64,000 nt of DNA from Dietzia sp. NCCP-2495 (GTDB taxonomy: Bacteria; Actinomycetota; Actinomycetes; Mycobacteriales; Mycobacteriaceae): positions 186,001-250,000 of the forward strand of contig NZ_BRVN01000001.1 of the NCBI RefSeq assembly GCF_026011735.1, given 5' to 3'. A program made the translations under genes and the position numbers. The first letter of the stretch is position 1. Every line of letters starts with the position of its first letter. This document shows positions 32,897 to 40,706 of this stretch, in pieces. Below the pieces are notes generated by a model that was not told the DNA's origin, made no database searches, and saw only the letters and a list, made by a program, of their open reading frames with translations.

Positions 32897-34789
32897 CTAC
32901 GTCGTGGACGCGAGTTCGGCCAGCCGGGCGGTGATCGACCCGGCCACACCGTCGACGGTCAGTCCGACCTCGGTCAGTATCTCACCCCGCGAGGCGTGAT
33001 CCAGGAACTCCTGCGGCAGCCCCAGGGAAAGCCGGTCCGCACGGACTCCGGCAGCGTCGAGGGCCGCACACACGGCGGAACCGACCCCGCCGTGCAGCCC
33101 GTTGTCCTCGACGGTCACGACGAGTCGGCGGGAGCGCGCGTCCTCGACGATCGACCGAGGGACCGGGTACACCCACCGCGGGTCGACGACGTCAACGCCG
33201 ACACCCTGCTCCGCGAGGTTCTCAGCCGCGCCGACGGCGGTGGCGACCATCGAACCGACGGCCACGATCAGGACATCGGCCGACCCGTCACCGTGGACGC
33301 GGTCGACACCGTCAGGTGATGTGGCCAGAGCCGCGACGTCGGTTCCCACCGCGCCCTTCGGGAAGCGGACGACGGTCGGCCCGTCAGAGACCCCCGTGGC
33401 CTCGCGCAACCCGAGACGAAGCGTCGCCTCGTCGCGCGGAGCCGCGACCCGGACTCCCGGGATGATCCCGGTCAGCGACAGGTCCCACATGCCGTTGTGG
33501 CTCGCACCGTCGGGGCCCGTAACGCCCGAGCGGTCCAGAACGAGGGTGACGGGCTGCTTGAGCAGCGCGACGTCCATGAGGAGCTGGTCGAACGCCCTGT
33601 TGAGGAACGTCGAGTAGATCGCCACGACCGGGTGCATCCCACCCAGCGCGAGCCCGGAGGCCGAGGCGATGGCGTGCTGTTCCGCGATCCCGACGTCGAA
33701 CATGCGGTCCGGGAACCGATCACCGAAGGCCGTCAGACCTGTGGGACCCGCCATTGCCGCGGTGATCGCGACGATGTCATCGCGCTCGCCACCGAGTGCA
33801 CACAGCTCCTCCGAGAACACCGTGGTCCAGTCGGTCGAGGACGACGGGGACAGCGGCTTGCCGGTCTCCGGATCGATGACGCCGGTCGCGTGCATCTGGT
33901 CCGCCTCGTTGTTCTCGGCGTGCACGTAACCCATGCCCTTGTTGGTCACCACGTGGACGATCACCGGACCGCCGAAATCCTTCGCCAGGCGCAGAGCGGC
34001 CTCCGTGGCGGCCAGATTGTGCCCGTCCACCGGGCCGATGTATTTGAGCCCCAGGTCGGCGAAGAGTTCCTGCGGGGAAACCGCGTCCTTGAGACCGACC
34101 TTGACTCCGTGCAGCACCGAGTAGACCGCCCGACTGATCGGGCCCTTCCGCGAGGTCAACGCGGTCTTGGTGCGGTCCATCGCCTTCTCGTAGGCCGGCT
34201 GGAGGCGCAGTGCACCGAGCCTGTCCGCCAGGCCACCGATCGTCGGTGAGTACGAGCGGCCGTTGTCGTTCACCACGATGACCATCGGGCGGTCCTTCGC
34301 GGCGGCGATGTTGTTGAGTGCCTCCCACGCCATCCCGCCGGTCATGGCACCGTCGCCGATCACGGCGACGACCGTGCGGTCGGGCTCACCACGCAGGGCG
34401 AAGGCCTTGGCCAGCCCGTCGGCATAGGACAGGGACGCGGTGGCGTGCGAGGACTCCACGATGTCGTGCTCGCTCTCGGCCCGACTCGGGTACCCGGACA
34501 GGCCGCCGCGGGTGCGCAGGCCGTCAAACTGGTCCTTACGACCCGTGAGGATCTTGTGCACGTACGACTGGTGACCCGTGTCGAACACGATCGGATCGCG
34601 CGGTGAGTCGAAGACACGGTGGAGCGCGACGGTCAGCTCGACGACTCCGAGGTTGGGCCCGAGGTGCCCACCGGTCGCGGCGACCTTGCGGATCAGGAAA
34701 TCACGGATCTCCTGGCAGAGCTGTCCCAGTTGTGTGGGGCTGAGCCCCCGGAGATCTGAAGGGCCGTTCACCTCATCGAGCACGCTCAT
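32897..34789 (-). CDS. dxs: 1-deoxy-D-xylulose-5-phosphate synthase
   Basis: 630-aa thiamine-diphosphate enzyme that condenses pyruvate and glyceraldehyde-3-phosphate, the first step of the MEP isoprenoid route, which supplies decaprenyl phosphate for wall and polysaccharide assembly. N-terminal [18 protein letters not shown] and [17 protein letters not shown]; the TPP-binding [16 protein letters not shown]; the pyrimidine domain with [19 protein letters not shown] (catalytic Glu) and [15 protein letters not shown]; the transketolase C domain with [19 protein letters not shown]. Full length. ATG 34789. Converges with the RNase D gene, 25 bases apart. Confidence 0.97.
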   Translation of the reverse strand: MSVLDEVNGPSDLRGLSPTQLGQLCQEIRDFLIRKVAATGGHLGPNLGVVELTVALHRVFDSPRDPIVFDTGHQSYVHKILTGRKDQFDGLRTRGGLSGYPSRAESEHDIVESSHATASLSYADGLAKAFALRGEPDRTVVAVIGDGAMTGGMAWEALNNIAAAKDRPMVIVVNDNGRSYSPTIGGLADRLGALRLQPAYEKAMDRTKTALTSRKGPISRAVYSVLHGVKVGLKDAVSPQELFADLGLKYIGPVDGHNLAATEAALRLAKDFGGPVIVHVVTNKGMGYVHAENNEADQMHATGVIDPETGKPLSPSSSTDWTTVFSEELCALGGERDDIVAITAAMAGPTGLTAFGDRFPDRMFDVGIAEQHAIASASGLALGGMHPVVAIYSTFLNRAFDQLLMDVALLKQPVTLVLDRSGVTGPDGASHNGMWDLSLTGIIPGVRVAAPRDEATLRLGLREATGVSDGPTVVRFPKGAVGTDVAALATSPDGVDRVHGDGSADVLIVAVGSMVATAVGAAENLAEQGVGVDVVDPRWVYPVPRSIVEDARSRRLVVTVEDNGLHGGVGSAVCAALDAAGVRADRLSLGLPQEFLDHASRGEILTEVGLTVDGVAGSITARLAELASTT

Positions 34790-34909
34790 TGCCGTCGATC
34801 GCCCCTTTCATGACCGTTACCCCACTGGGCCGAACGCCCAGTCTACGTTCTCGATGCTCCCGGGTACTCCTGTGGGCGGCGGACGGAGATCCTGATCACC
34901 CGGTTCACG

Positions 34910-36262
34910 TCACGTCCGTCCCGGCGCGTCCAGGACCGCGACCCCCTCGACGTGATGGGTCCCGGGGAATGCGGCGACTCCGCGGAGATCCCGGAGCTGC
35001 CACCCCGCCGACACCAGGACGCCGACGTCCCGGGCGAGACTGGCCGGGTCACATCCGACATGGATGATCCGCGACCGCGTGGCCGAGGCGAGTACCTGCA
35101 TGACCGGGATACCGGCACCTCCACGAGGTGGATCCAGGATCACGATGTCGGCCGCGCCGGAGACGGGCCGGGCCCCGTCTTCGGTCGACTGTGTCGTCCC
35201 CGTAGGACCGGACTCGAGAAAGGTCTCGACGCGTGACCGGACAGTGTGTATCCCCGCATCCGCCCCGAGGGTCTCTGTGGCCGCGGTCAGTGACCCCTGG
35301 GCGGATTCGACGACCGTGATGTGCGCTCCGGCGAACGCGTCCCGGGCAGCCGCACCGAAGACCCCGGCCCCGCCGTAGAGGTCCCACACGACCGGGTCCG
35401 TCGACACCCCGGGGGCGTCGGCGACCGCGGCGCCGACGAGGTCGCTGTAATGCGACGCCGCCGACCGGTGTGCCTGCCAGAACGCATCGACTGGTACGAG
35501 CCACCGACGAGAACCCACGCGGCGTTCCACCATCGGCCCGCCGAGTGCCAGCTCCCACCGCCGCCCGGCTGCGGTGCGCGCGCGGGCCCGTGTGGCCGCC
35601 GCCCGCCCGGACGCACGACCACGACCCCGGCGAACGTCGGTGTCCGCCGCCCGGTGCGCGACGTGCACGGTGCCGTCGTCGCCCAGTACTCCCAACACCT
35701 CGCGGCGCCGCCCGACCCCGGCCCCGAGGACCGCGTCGAGGACGCGCGGATCGGGCTGAGAGCAGGGCTGGGACACGATCTCGCGGGACCGTAGCCGTCG
35801 GACTCCCGGCCGGGCGTCATCGTCGGTGAACCATCGTGCGACGGTGCGCCATCCTGACCGGGTGTCGTCTCCGGCGGGCACGTCCACGGCGACGGTGCCG
35901 TGCGGGGGCTCGAAACGACCGATACGTCCGGCCTGTTCGGCCAGAACCCTCCCCGCGAGGTCACGCGCAGTGGCCGGCGCGATGTGGCTCCAGTCGCAAC
36001 AGCCACCACCCGCAGCGGCGGCAGGACACGTCGGTTCCACCCTGCCGTCAGAGGCCTCGATGACGGTCTGCACGGTGCCGCGACAGAAGCCCCTGCCCGG
36101 ATCGTCGTCGACGCGGACCTCGACTCGTTCACCGGTGAGGCCGCCCCGGCAGAAGATGACGCGGCCGTCGTGGCGTGCGACGAACTCGCCGCCGTGTGCG
36201 GGCCCCTCGATACGGACCTCGAGAACCTGTCCGGTCCAGTCGATCGTTTCGTGAGTACTCAT
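34910..36262 (-). CDS. TrmA/RumA-like 5-methyluridine RNA methyltransferase (Rv2689c-like)
   Basis: 450-aa SAM-dependent methylase of the RNA m5U family. N-terminal TRAM domain (about residues 8-70, LEVRIEGPAHGGEFVARHDG). An Fe-S-type cysteine cluster, altered from the usual CxxFGxCGGC, appears as TCPAAAAGGGCCDW. The SAM motif is VVWDLYGGAGVFGAAAR, followed by VILDPPRGG, and the catalytic cysteine is in VGCDPASLARDVGVL. The middle is Arg/Ala-rich and divergent. The ATG at 36262 overlaps the stop of the upstream permease gene by 4 bases. Whether the target is tRNA U54 or 23S rRNA is not clear. Confidence 0.88.
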   Translation of the reverse strand: MSTHETIDWTGQVLEVRIEGPAHGGEFVARHDGRVIFCRGGLTGERVEVRVDDDPGRGFCRGTVQTVIEASDGRVEPTCPAAAAGGGCCDWSHIAPATARDLAGRVLAEQAGRIGRFEPPHGTVAVDVPAGDDTRSGWRTVARWFTDDDARPGVRRLRSREIVSQPCSQPDPRVLDAVLGAGVGRRREVLGVLGDDGTVHVAHRAADTDVRRGRGRASGRAAATRARARTAAGRRWELALGGPMVERRVGSRRWLVPVDAFWQAHRSAASHYSDLVGAAVADAPGVSTDPVVWDLYGGAGVFGAAARDAFAGAHITVVESAQGSLTAATETLGADAGIHTVRSRVETFLESGPTGTTQSTEDGARPVSGAADIVILDPPRGGAGIPVMQVLASATRSRIIHVGCDPASLARDVGVLVSAGWQLRDLRGVAAFPGTHHVEGVAVLDAPGRT

Positions 36263-38259
36263 CGTGCCTCCGGTCCACCCCAGCGTCCGATGAGCGGTGC
36301 GTCGCGAGCCTGCTGCGCACGGCCCCGCGACGACGACAGTTGCCACGGGACGCTGGTCACCATGACACCTCGTTCGTAGAGCAACCGCGACTTGAGCCGC
36401 AGTGCGCTCTGGTTGTGGAGGAACTGTTCCCACCAGTGCCCGACCACGTACTCGGGGATATAGACGATCACCACGTCACGAGGTGACTGCGTCCGCAACC
36501 TCGTCACATACTCCACCACAGGGCGGTTGATCTCCCGGTACGGGGACTCCACCACCTTGAGAGGCACGGTGATCCCGCGATCCCCCCACTCCCGGACCAG
36601 GGCTTTGGTGTCGGCGGTGTCGATGTTGACCGTCAATGCCTCGATGGTGTCCGGGCGCGTCGCCCGGGCGTACGCGAGCGCCCTGAGGGTCGGCAGGTGC
36701 AGCTTCGACACCAACACGACGCAGTGCGTCCGGCTCGGCAGGACGACCTCCCAGGAGGAGTCCTCCAGTTCCCTGGCTACGGACCTGTAGTGCTGACGGA
36801 TCGACTTCATCACCGCGAAGATCACGATCATTCCCAGGACGGCGATGTACGCGCCGGACAGGAACTTGGTGAGCATGACGATCAGCAGCACGCCGGCGGT
36901 GAGCACGAGACCGGTCGCATTAACCGCTCGGGCGCGCTTGATCCGGCCTCTCTTGCCGGCGTCCTCCTCGCGTCCCAGACGGCGGTTCCAGTGCCTGATC
37001 ATCCCCCACTGTCCCAGCGTGAACGCGACGAACACACCGACGATGTAGAGCTGGATCAGCACCGTCACCCTGGCGTCGAAGATGATCACCAGCGTGGCGG
37101 CGGCGACGGCGAGGAGGATGATCCCGTTGGAGAACGCGAGACGGTCCCCGCGGGTGGCGAGCTGGCGCGGCAGGTACTGGTCCTTTGCCAGGACGGACGC
37201 GAGCATCGGGAAACCGTGGAACGCCGTATTGGCCGCCAGAACCAGGATCAGACCCGTCACGGCCATGGTCAGGTAGAAGCCCACGGGAAAGTCGCTGAAC
37301 ACGGGCTGCGCGAGCTGGGCGATCATCGTCTTCTGCCGATAGTCCTCGGGTGCGCCGCTCAACTGTGCGGAAGGATTCTCGGCGATCTGCACCCCCAGTC
37401 GCCGCGCCAGCTCGAGAAGGCCGAGCAAGAACGTCACCGCCAGGACACCGAGCATCCCCAACGTCGTCGCGGCGTTTCTCGCGCGGGGCTTCCGGAATGC
37501 CGGGACCCCGGTGTGGATGGCCTCGACGCCGGTCAGGGCCGCACAGCCCGCGGCGAACGACTTGGCGACGATGAAGACCAGTGCCAGGCCCGTGACCGAC
37601 AGTCCGTCCGGGGTGACGAGGGTGAACCCCGAGGATTCGGCGGTCAGGTCCCGTCCCAGGACCTCCACCTGGAACAGCCCCCAGACGATCAACACGGACA
37701 TCGCCGCCATGAAGGTGTAGACGGGGATGGCGAACATCGCGCCTGATTCCCGGATGCCCCGCAGGTTCACCGCCGCGAGCACGGCGATCGCGGCGACGGC
37801 GAACAACGCCTTGTTGTCGTGGATGAACGGGATCGCCGAACCGATGTTCTCGGCGGCTGCGGCGATCGAGACGGCCACCGTGAGCACGTAGTCGATGAGC
37901 AGCGCGGCTCCCACGCCGAGTCCGGCATTGGGTCCGAGGTTGACCGTCGCCACCTCGTAGTCGCCACCGCCGGAGGGGTACGCCCGGACGTTCTGCCGGT
38001 AGCACGCGATCACGACGAGCATGACGACCGCCACAGCGAGTCCCACCCAGGGAGTGAACGTCAGCGCCGACATCCCGCCCATCGACAGCACGAGGAAGAT
38101 CTCCTGCGGCGCATAGGCGACCGACGACAGTGCATCGGAGGCGAACACCGGCAGGGCGATCCGCTTGCGCAGTCTGGCGGCGCCGATGGTGTCGCTCCGG
38201 AACGGTCGACCCACCAGGAGACGCTTCATCCCAACTGAGACCTTGGAGATCCTGGACAC
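36259..38259 (-). CDS. KimA-like APC-superfamily potassium permease (Rv2690c-like)
   Basis: 666-aa membrane transporter, annotated in relatives as amino acid permease, but its N-terminus follows Bacillus KimA closely: KRLLVGRPFRSD, PVFASDALSSVAYAPQEI, YRQNVRAYPSGGGDYEVA, GAALLIDYVLTVAVSIAAA and LRGIRESGAMFAIPVY. About 12 membrane helices (residues 30-480), then a cytosolic C-terminal domain (about 500-666) with LVSKLHLPTLRALAYARATR and VVIYIPEYVVGHWWEQFLHN. It is likely a proton-coupled K+ importer. The start is GTG 38259, exactly 7 bases after a TACGAT -10 (leaderless); GTG 38265 and ATG 38229 are in-frame alternatives. Divergent from ceoB/ceoC, the K+-channel regulator pair. Confidence 0.82.
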   Translation of the reverse strand: MSRISKVSVGMKRLLVGRPFRSDTIGAARLRKRIALPVFASDALSSVAYAPQEIFLVLSMGGMSALTFTPWVGLAVAVVMLVVIACYRQNVRAYPSGGGDYEVATVNLGPNAGLGVGAALLIDYVLTVAVSIAAAAENIGSAIPFIHDNKALFAVAAIAVLAAVNLRGIRESGAMFAIPVYTFMAAMSVLIVWGLFQVEVLGRDLTAESSGFTLVTPDGLSVTGLALVFIVAKSFAAGCAALTGVEAIHTGVPAFRKPRARNAATTLGMLGVLAVTFLLGLLELARRLGVQIAENPSAQLSGAPEDYRQKTMIAQLAQPVFSDFPVGFYLTMAVTGLILVLAANTAFHGFPMLASVLAKDQYLPRQLATRGDRLAFSNGIILLAVAAATLVIIFDARVTVLIQLYIVGVFVAFTLGQWGMIRHWNRRLGREEDAGKRGRIKRARAVNATGLVLTAGVLLIVMLTKFLSGAYIAVLGMIVIFAVMKSIRQHYRSVARELEDSSWEVVLPSRTHCVVLVSKLHLPTLRALAYARATRPDTIEALTVNIDTADTKALVREWGDRGITVPLKVVESPYREINRPVVEYVTRLRTQSPRDVVIVYIPEYVVGHWWEQFLHNQSALRLKSRLLYERGVMVTSVPWQLSSSRGRAQQARDAPLIGRWGGPEAR

Positions 38260-38265
38260 CGACAC

Positions 38266-38271
38266 ATCGTA
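38266..38271 (-). promoter_or_regulatory. -10 element (leaderless start) of the KimA-like permease
   Basis: Reverse-strand TACGAT; the predicted transcript start falls on GTG 38259. The divergent ceoB start is about 100 bases away. Confidence 0.45.
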
Positions 38272-38361
38272 GGACCCGCACGTCGCCCACGACAGTCTCC
38301 GTGCGTGCAAGTAGCGTGACCCGTTGACAGCACGTGGTGTGCGGTGAGGAGTGAGACCACC

Positions 38362-39024
38362 ATGAGGGTCGTCATCATGGGGTGCGGGCGCGTAGGCGCC
38401 GCACTCGCCACCGAGTTGGACGCCTCCGGATACGAGGTGGTCATGGTCGACCGGTCGTCGGAGGCCTTCGACCGGCTACCCGAGGGGTTCACCGGACGTA
38501 CCGTCACCGGGATCGGGTTCGATCGGGCGGTGCTCGACGAGGCGGGTCTCCGGGGAGCAGGTGCCTTCGCGGCCGTGTCCTCCGGGGACAACTCGAACAT
38601 CATCGCGGCACGCGTCGCCCGCGAGTCCTTCGGCGTGGAGCGGGTGATCGCCCGGATCTACGATGCCGGACGTGCCGAGGTCTACGAGCGTTTGGGGATA
38701 CCCACGGTGGCGACCGTCCCGTGGGCGACCGGGAGGCTCGTCCGGTACATCACCGACGGGTCGAGTCCTGTGGTCTGGCGCGACCAGACCGACTCGGTCT
38801 CACTCGTCGCGCTCGACGCGCCCGAGAACTGGGTCGGCTCTCCCGTCGAGACGATGGCGGCCGCCGCGGGAGGTCGTGCCGTGACCGTCACCCGATTCGG
38901 TGAGTGCTCGCTGCCCGGAGCGGACACACTCGTCCAATCCGCCGACATCATCCATCTCGCACTACCGTCGACCTCTGTCACGGAGCTCGACGACCTCCTG
39001 AGGCAAGGACCGGTCGATGCCTGA
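38362..39024 (+). CDS. ceoB: TrkA-type K+ uptake regulator CeoB
   Basis: 220-aa RCK protein: an N-terminal nucleotide-binding Rossmann domain (MRVVIMGCGRVGAALATELD, then VVMVDRSSEAFDRL) and a C-terminal RCK_C/TrkA-C domain (about residues 135-215). It binds NAD(H) or ATP/ADP and gates a K+ transporter from the cytosolic side. ATG 38362 is preceded by GAGGAGTGAG about 10 bases upstream; an earlier GTG (38344) is possible. It overlaps ceoC by 8 bases. The usual TrkH/TrkG channel subunit is not in this window; the only K+-type transporter nearby is the divergent KimA-like permease. Confidence 0.9.
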   Translation: MRVVIMGCGRVGAALATELDASGYEVVMVDRSSEAFDRLPEGFTGRTVTGIGFDRAVLDEAGLRGAGAFAAVSSGDNSNIIAARVARESFGVERVIARIYDAGRAEVYERLGIPTVATVPWATGRLVRYITDGSSPVVWRDQTDSVSLVALDAPENWVGSPVETMAAAAGGRAVTVTRFGECSLPGADTLVQSADIIHLALPSTSVTELDDLLRQGPVDA

Positions 39025-39760
39025 GAACCCGGTACCCGATTACGCGGACGGCGCGGGACTGCTCGGTGACGCCCCGGCACGTTCCGCCCAGTCGACCAGC
39101 CTGCGGGTCGTCGTGGCTGGCGCCGGGGTCGTCGGTCGCTCGATCGCCCGCGACCTGCTGGGTGGCGGCCACGAGGTCGTACTCATCGACAAACGCCGAT
39201 CAGTGTTCGACTCGGATCCCGTCGACGGGGCCCGCCAGGAGGTCGGCGACGCGTGCGAGATGAGTGTGCTCGCACGCCTCGGTGTCGAGGACGCCGACGT
39301 GGTGGTGGCGGCCACCGGAGACGACAAGGTCAACCTGGTCGTGAGTTTGCTCGCCAAGACGGAGTTCGCAGTGTCCCGGGTAGTCGCCCGCATCAACGAA
39401 CCCCGCAATGAATGGCTGTTCGACGACCGCTGGGGCGTCGACGTGGCCGTGTCCACGCCGCGGCTCATCGTGTCCGTGGTCGAGGAGGCGGTCTCGGTCG
39501 GGGACGTCGTTCGGCTGATGACACTGCGCCGCGGCGGGGCGAACATCGTCAGTGTGACGTTGCCCGAGCAGACACCGCTCGCCGGCCGGCCCGTGGGGCG
39601 TGTCAGGCTCCCCCGCGACGTCGCCCTGGTCGCGATCCTCCGCGGCGGTCGCGTGGTCGTCCCCGAGCCCGACGTGCCGTTCGAGCCCGGCGACGAGCTC
39701 CTCTTCGTGGCACCGGAAACCGCAGAGAAGGAGCTCAGTCAGGTGATCCTGCAGGGGTGA
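39017..39760 (+). CDS. ceoC: TrkA-type K+ uptake regulator CeoC
   Basis: 247-aa second RCK protein, paralogous to CeoB. An N-terminal tail of about 30 residues (PDYADGAGLLGDAPARSAQS), then the Rossmann domain LRVVVAGAGVVGRSIARDLL with VVLIDKRRSVFDSD, and ADVVVAATGDDKVNLVVSLL. The C-terminal TrkA-C domain has VSVTLPEQTPLAGRPVGRVR and FEPGDELLFVAPETAEKEL. The ATG lies inside the end of ceoB (8-base overlap), which implies coupled translation and a CeoB/CeoC hetero-complex. Its last 26 bases overlap the convergent gene on the reverse strand. Confidence 0.9.
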   Translation: MPENPVPDYADGAGLLGDAPARSAQSTSLRVVVAGAGVVGRSIARDLLGGGHEVVLIDKRRSVFDSDPVDGARQEVGDACEMSVLARLGVEDADVVVAATGDDKVNLVVSLLAKTEFAVSRVVARINEPRNEWLFDDRWGVDVAVSTPRLIVSVVEEAVSVGDVVRLMTLRRGGANIVSVTLPEQTPLAGRPVGRVRLPRDVALVAILRGGRVVVPEPDVPFEPGDELLFVAPETAEKELSQVILQG

Positions 39761-40436
39761 CGGTCACCGAGATCTCACGGCCGTAGTCCCATCCCGGGGC
39801 GAGCGGAAGGGCATCGCCACTCCAGAACCTGCCCGGGTCGTACCAGCTCGTGTCGCCCGCAGGGAGCAGTATCCCCATCGACTCGAGGGTGGCACCCACG
39901 ACCTCCGCGCAATATGCGGCCTCCAGCCTGTTCCCGGCGCCCTTCGGGCCCGATTCCCCCGGAGCTCCGGGGTTCTGCGTGCGGGTGTCCCGCTGCGCGC
40001 CCCGTGCGGACCACCGGCCACGAGCCCACCGGGCTGTGAGACGGCCGGCGGACGGGAACGACACCCCGTTCAGTCGGGCGATCGACTGTAGGAGTGCATC
40101 CTCGTGCTCCGTGCCGACTTCCGGACTGAGCTGCCGGAACCACGCCCTCTGGCCGTAGGGGCCAGTCCATTGACGAACGGCATCGGCGAGGACGTGGAGT
40201 TGGACACCGCGCTGCTTCTTACCCGTCCACACGTCAGGCAGCGCACGCCCCATCTCCGCGTGCCACATCAGTGGCGGCATGTCCTCGAGAACCACCGCGA
40301 TGCCGACGTGGTTCACGGGAGAATTGGTGAGCGTCTGGATGAGGCGGTCCGCAACAGAGTGCCCGCGGAACACCCACAGATCCCCGGTGCGGGTGCGTTC
40401 GACGGCGGCGGCCAGTGGCACGGTGTCGACTGTCAT
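39735..40436 (-). CDS. Putative permuted papain-fold (YiiX/NlpC-P60-like) hydrolase
   Basis: 233-aa soluble protein. The N-terminal part, GDLWVFRGHSVADRLIQTLT then NSPVNHVGIAVVLED, matches circularly permuted NlpC/P60 or YiiX-like enzymes, where the His of NHVGIAV comes first. The candidate catalytic Cys follows in EAAYCAEVVGATLESMGI, about 130 residues later. It may be an amidase, peptidase or lipid-linked acyl hydrolase. The middle (ARGRWSARGAQRDTRTQNPG) is disordered and poorly conserved. No signal peptide, which is odd for a cell-wall hydrolase. ATG 40436. The 3' end overlaps ceoC by 26 bases. Family assignment rests on the His and Cys blocks only. Confidence 0.65.
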   Translation of the reverse strand: MTVDTVPLAAAVERTRTGDLWVFRGHSVADRLIQTLTNSPVNHVGIAVVLEDMPPLMWHAEMGRALPDVWTGKKQRGVQLHVLADAVRQWTGPYGQRAWFRQLSPEVGTEHEDALLQSIARLNGVSFPSAGRLTARWARGRWSARGAQRDTRTQNPGAPGESGPKGAGNRLEAAYCAEVVGATLESMGILLPAGDTSWYDPGRFWSGDALPLAPGWDYGREISVTVTPAGSPD

Positions 40437-40472
40437 GGACCGATCCTGCCAGTCACCCGTCCGAACCGGCTA

Positions 40473-40478
40473 TAGGCT
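40473..40478 (+). promoter_or_regulatory. -10 element (leaderless start) of the 62-aa gene
   Basis: TAGGCT (within TATAGGCT); the predicted start at 40485 is exactly the A of the ATG. Confidence 0.5.
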
Positions 40479-40484
40479 CGTCTC

Positions 40485-40673
40485 ATGGCACCCCGAGGAC
40501 GACAGTGGCTCAAACTGCTCGGCGCGGCGGGTGTGGCGGGCGTCGCCGCCTCCGGAATCCTCGCCGCACGATCCGAGCGCCAGCGTCGCGCATACGAGCC
40601 GGACGAGATACGCGAGCGACTCCACAGCCGGTACGCGCAGATCCAGTCCCGCCGGGAGAGCGGCGACGACTGA
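40485..40673 (+). CDS. Small single-pass membrane protein, unknown function
   Basis: 62-aa basic protein with one hydrophobic segment (LLGAAGVAGVAASGILAARS, residues 11-30) after a positively charged start (MAPRGRQWLK), then a charged amphipathic tail (YEPDEIRERLHSRYAQIQS). Either a membrane anchor or a short peripheral protein; no domain recognised. Support for being real: an exact leaderless -10, codon use like the neighbours, and position in a 270-base gap between two solid genes. Thirty-three bases before hrpA on the same strand, but hrpA appears to have its own -10. Confidence 0.62.
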   Translation: MAPRGRQWLKLLGAAGVAGVAASGILAARSERQRRAYEPDEIRERLHSRYAQIQSRRESGDD

Positions 40674-40706
40674 GCTCTGCATTGGAATCGTTATCCTTGC
40701 GACACC

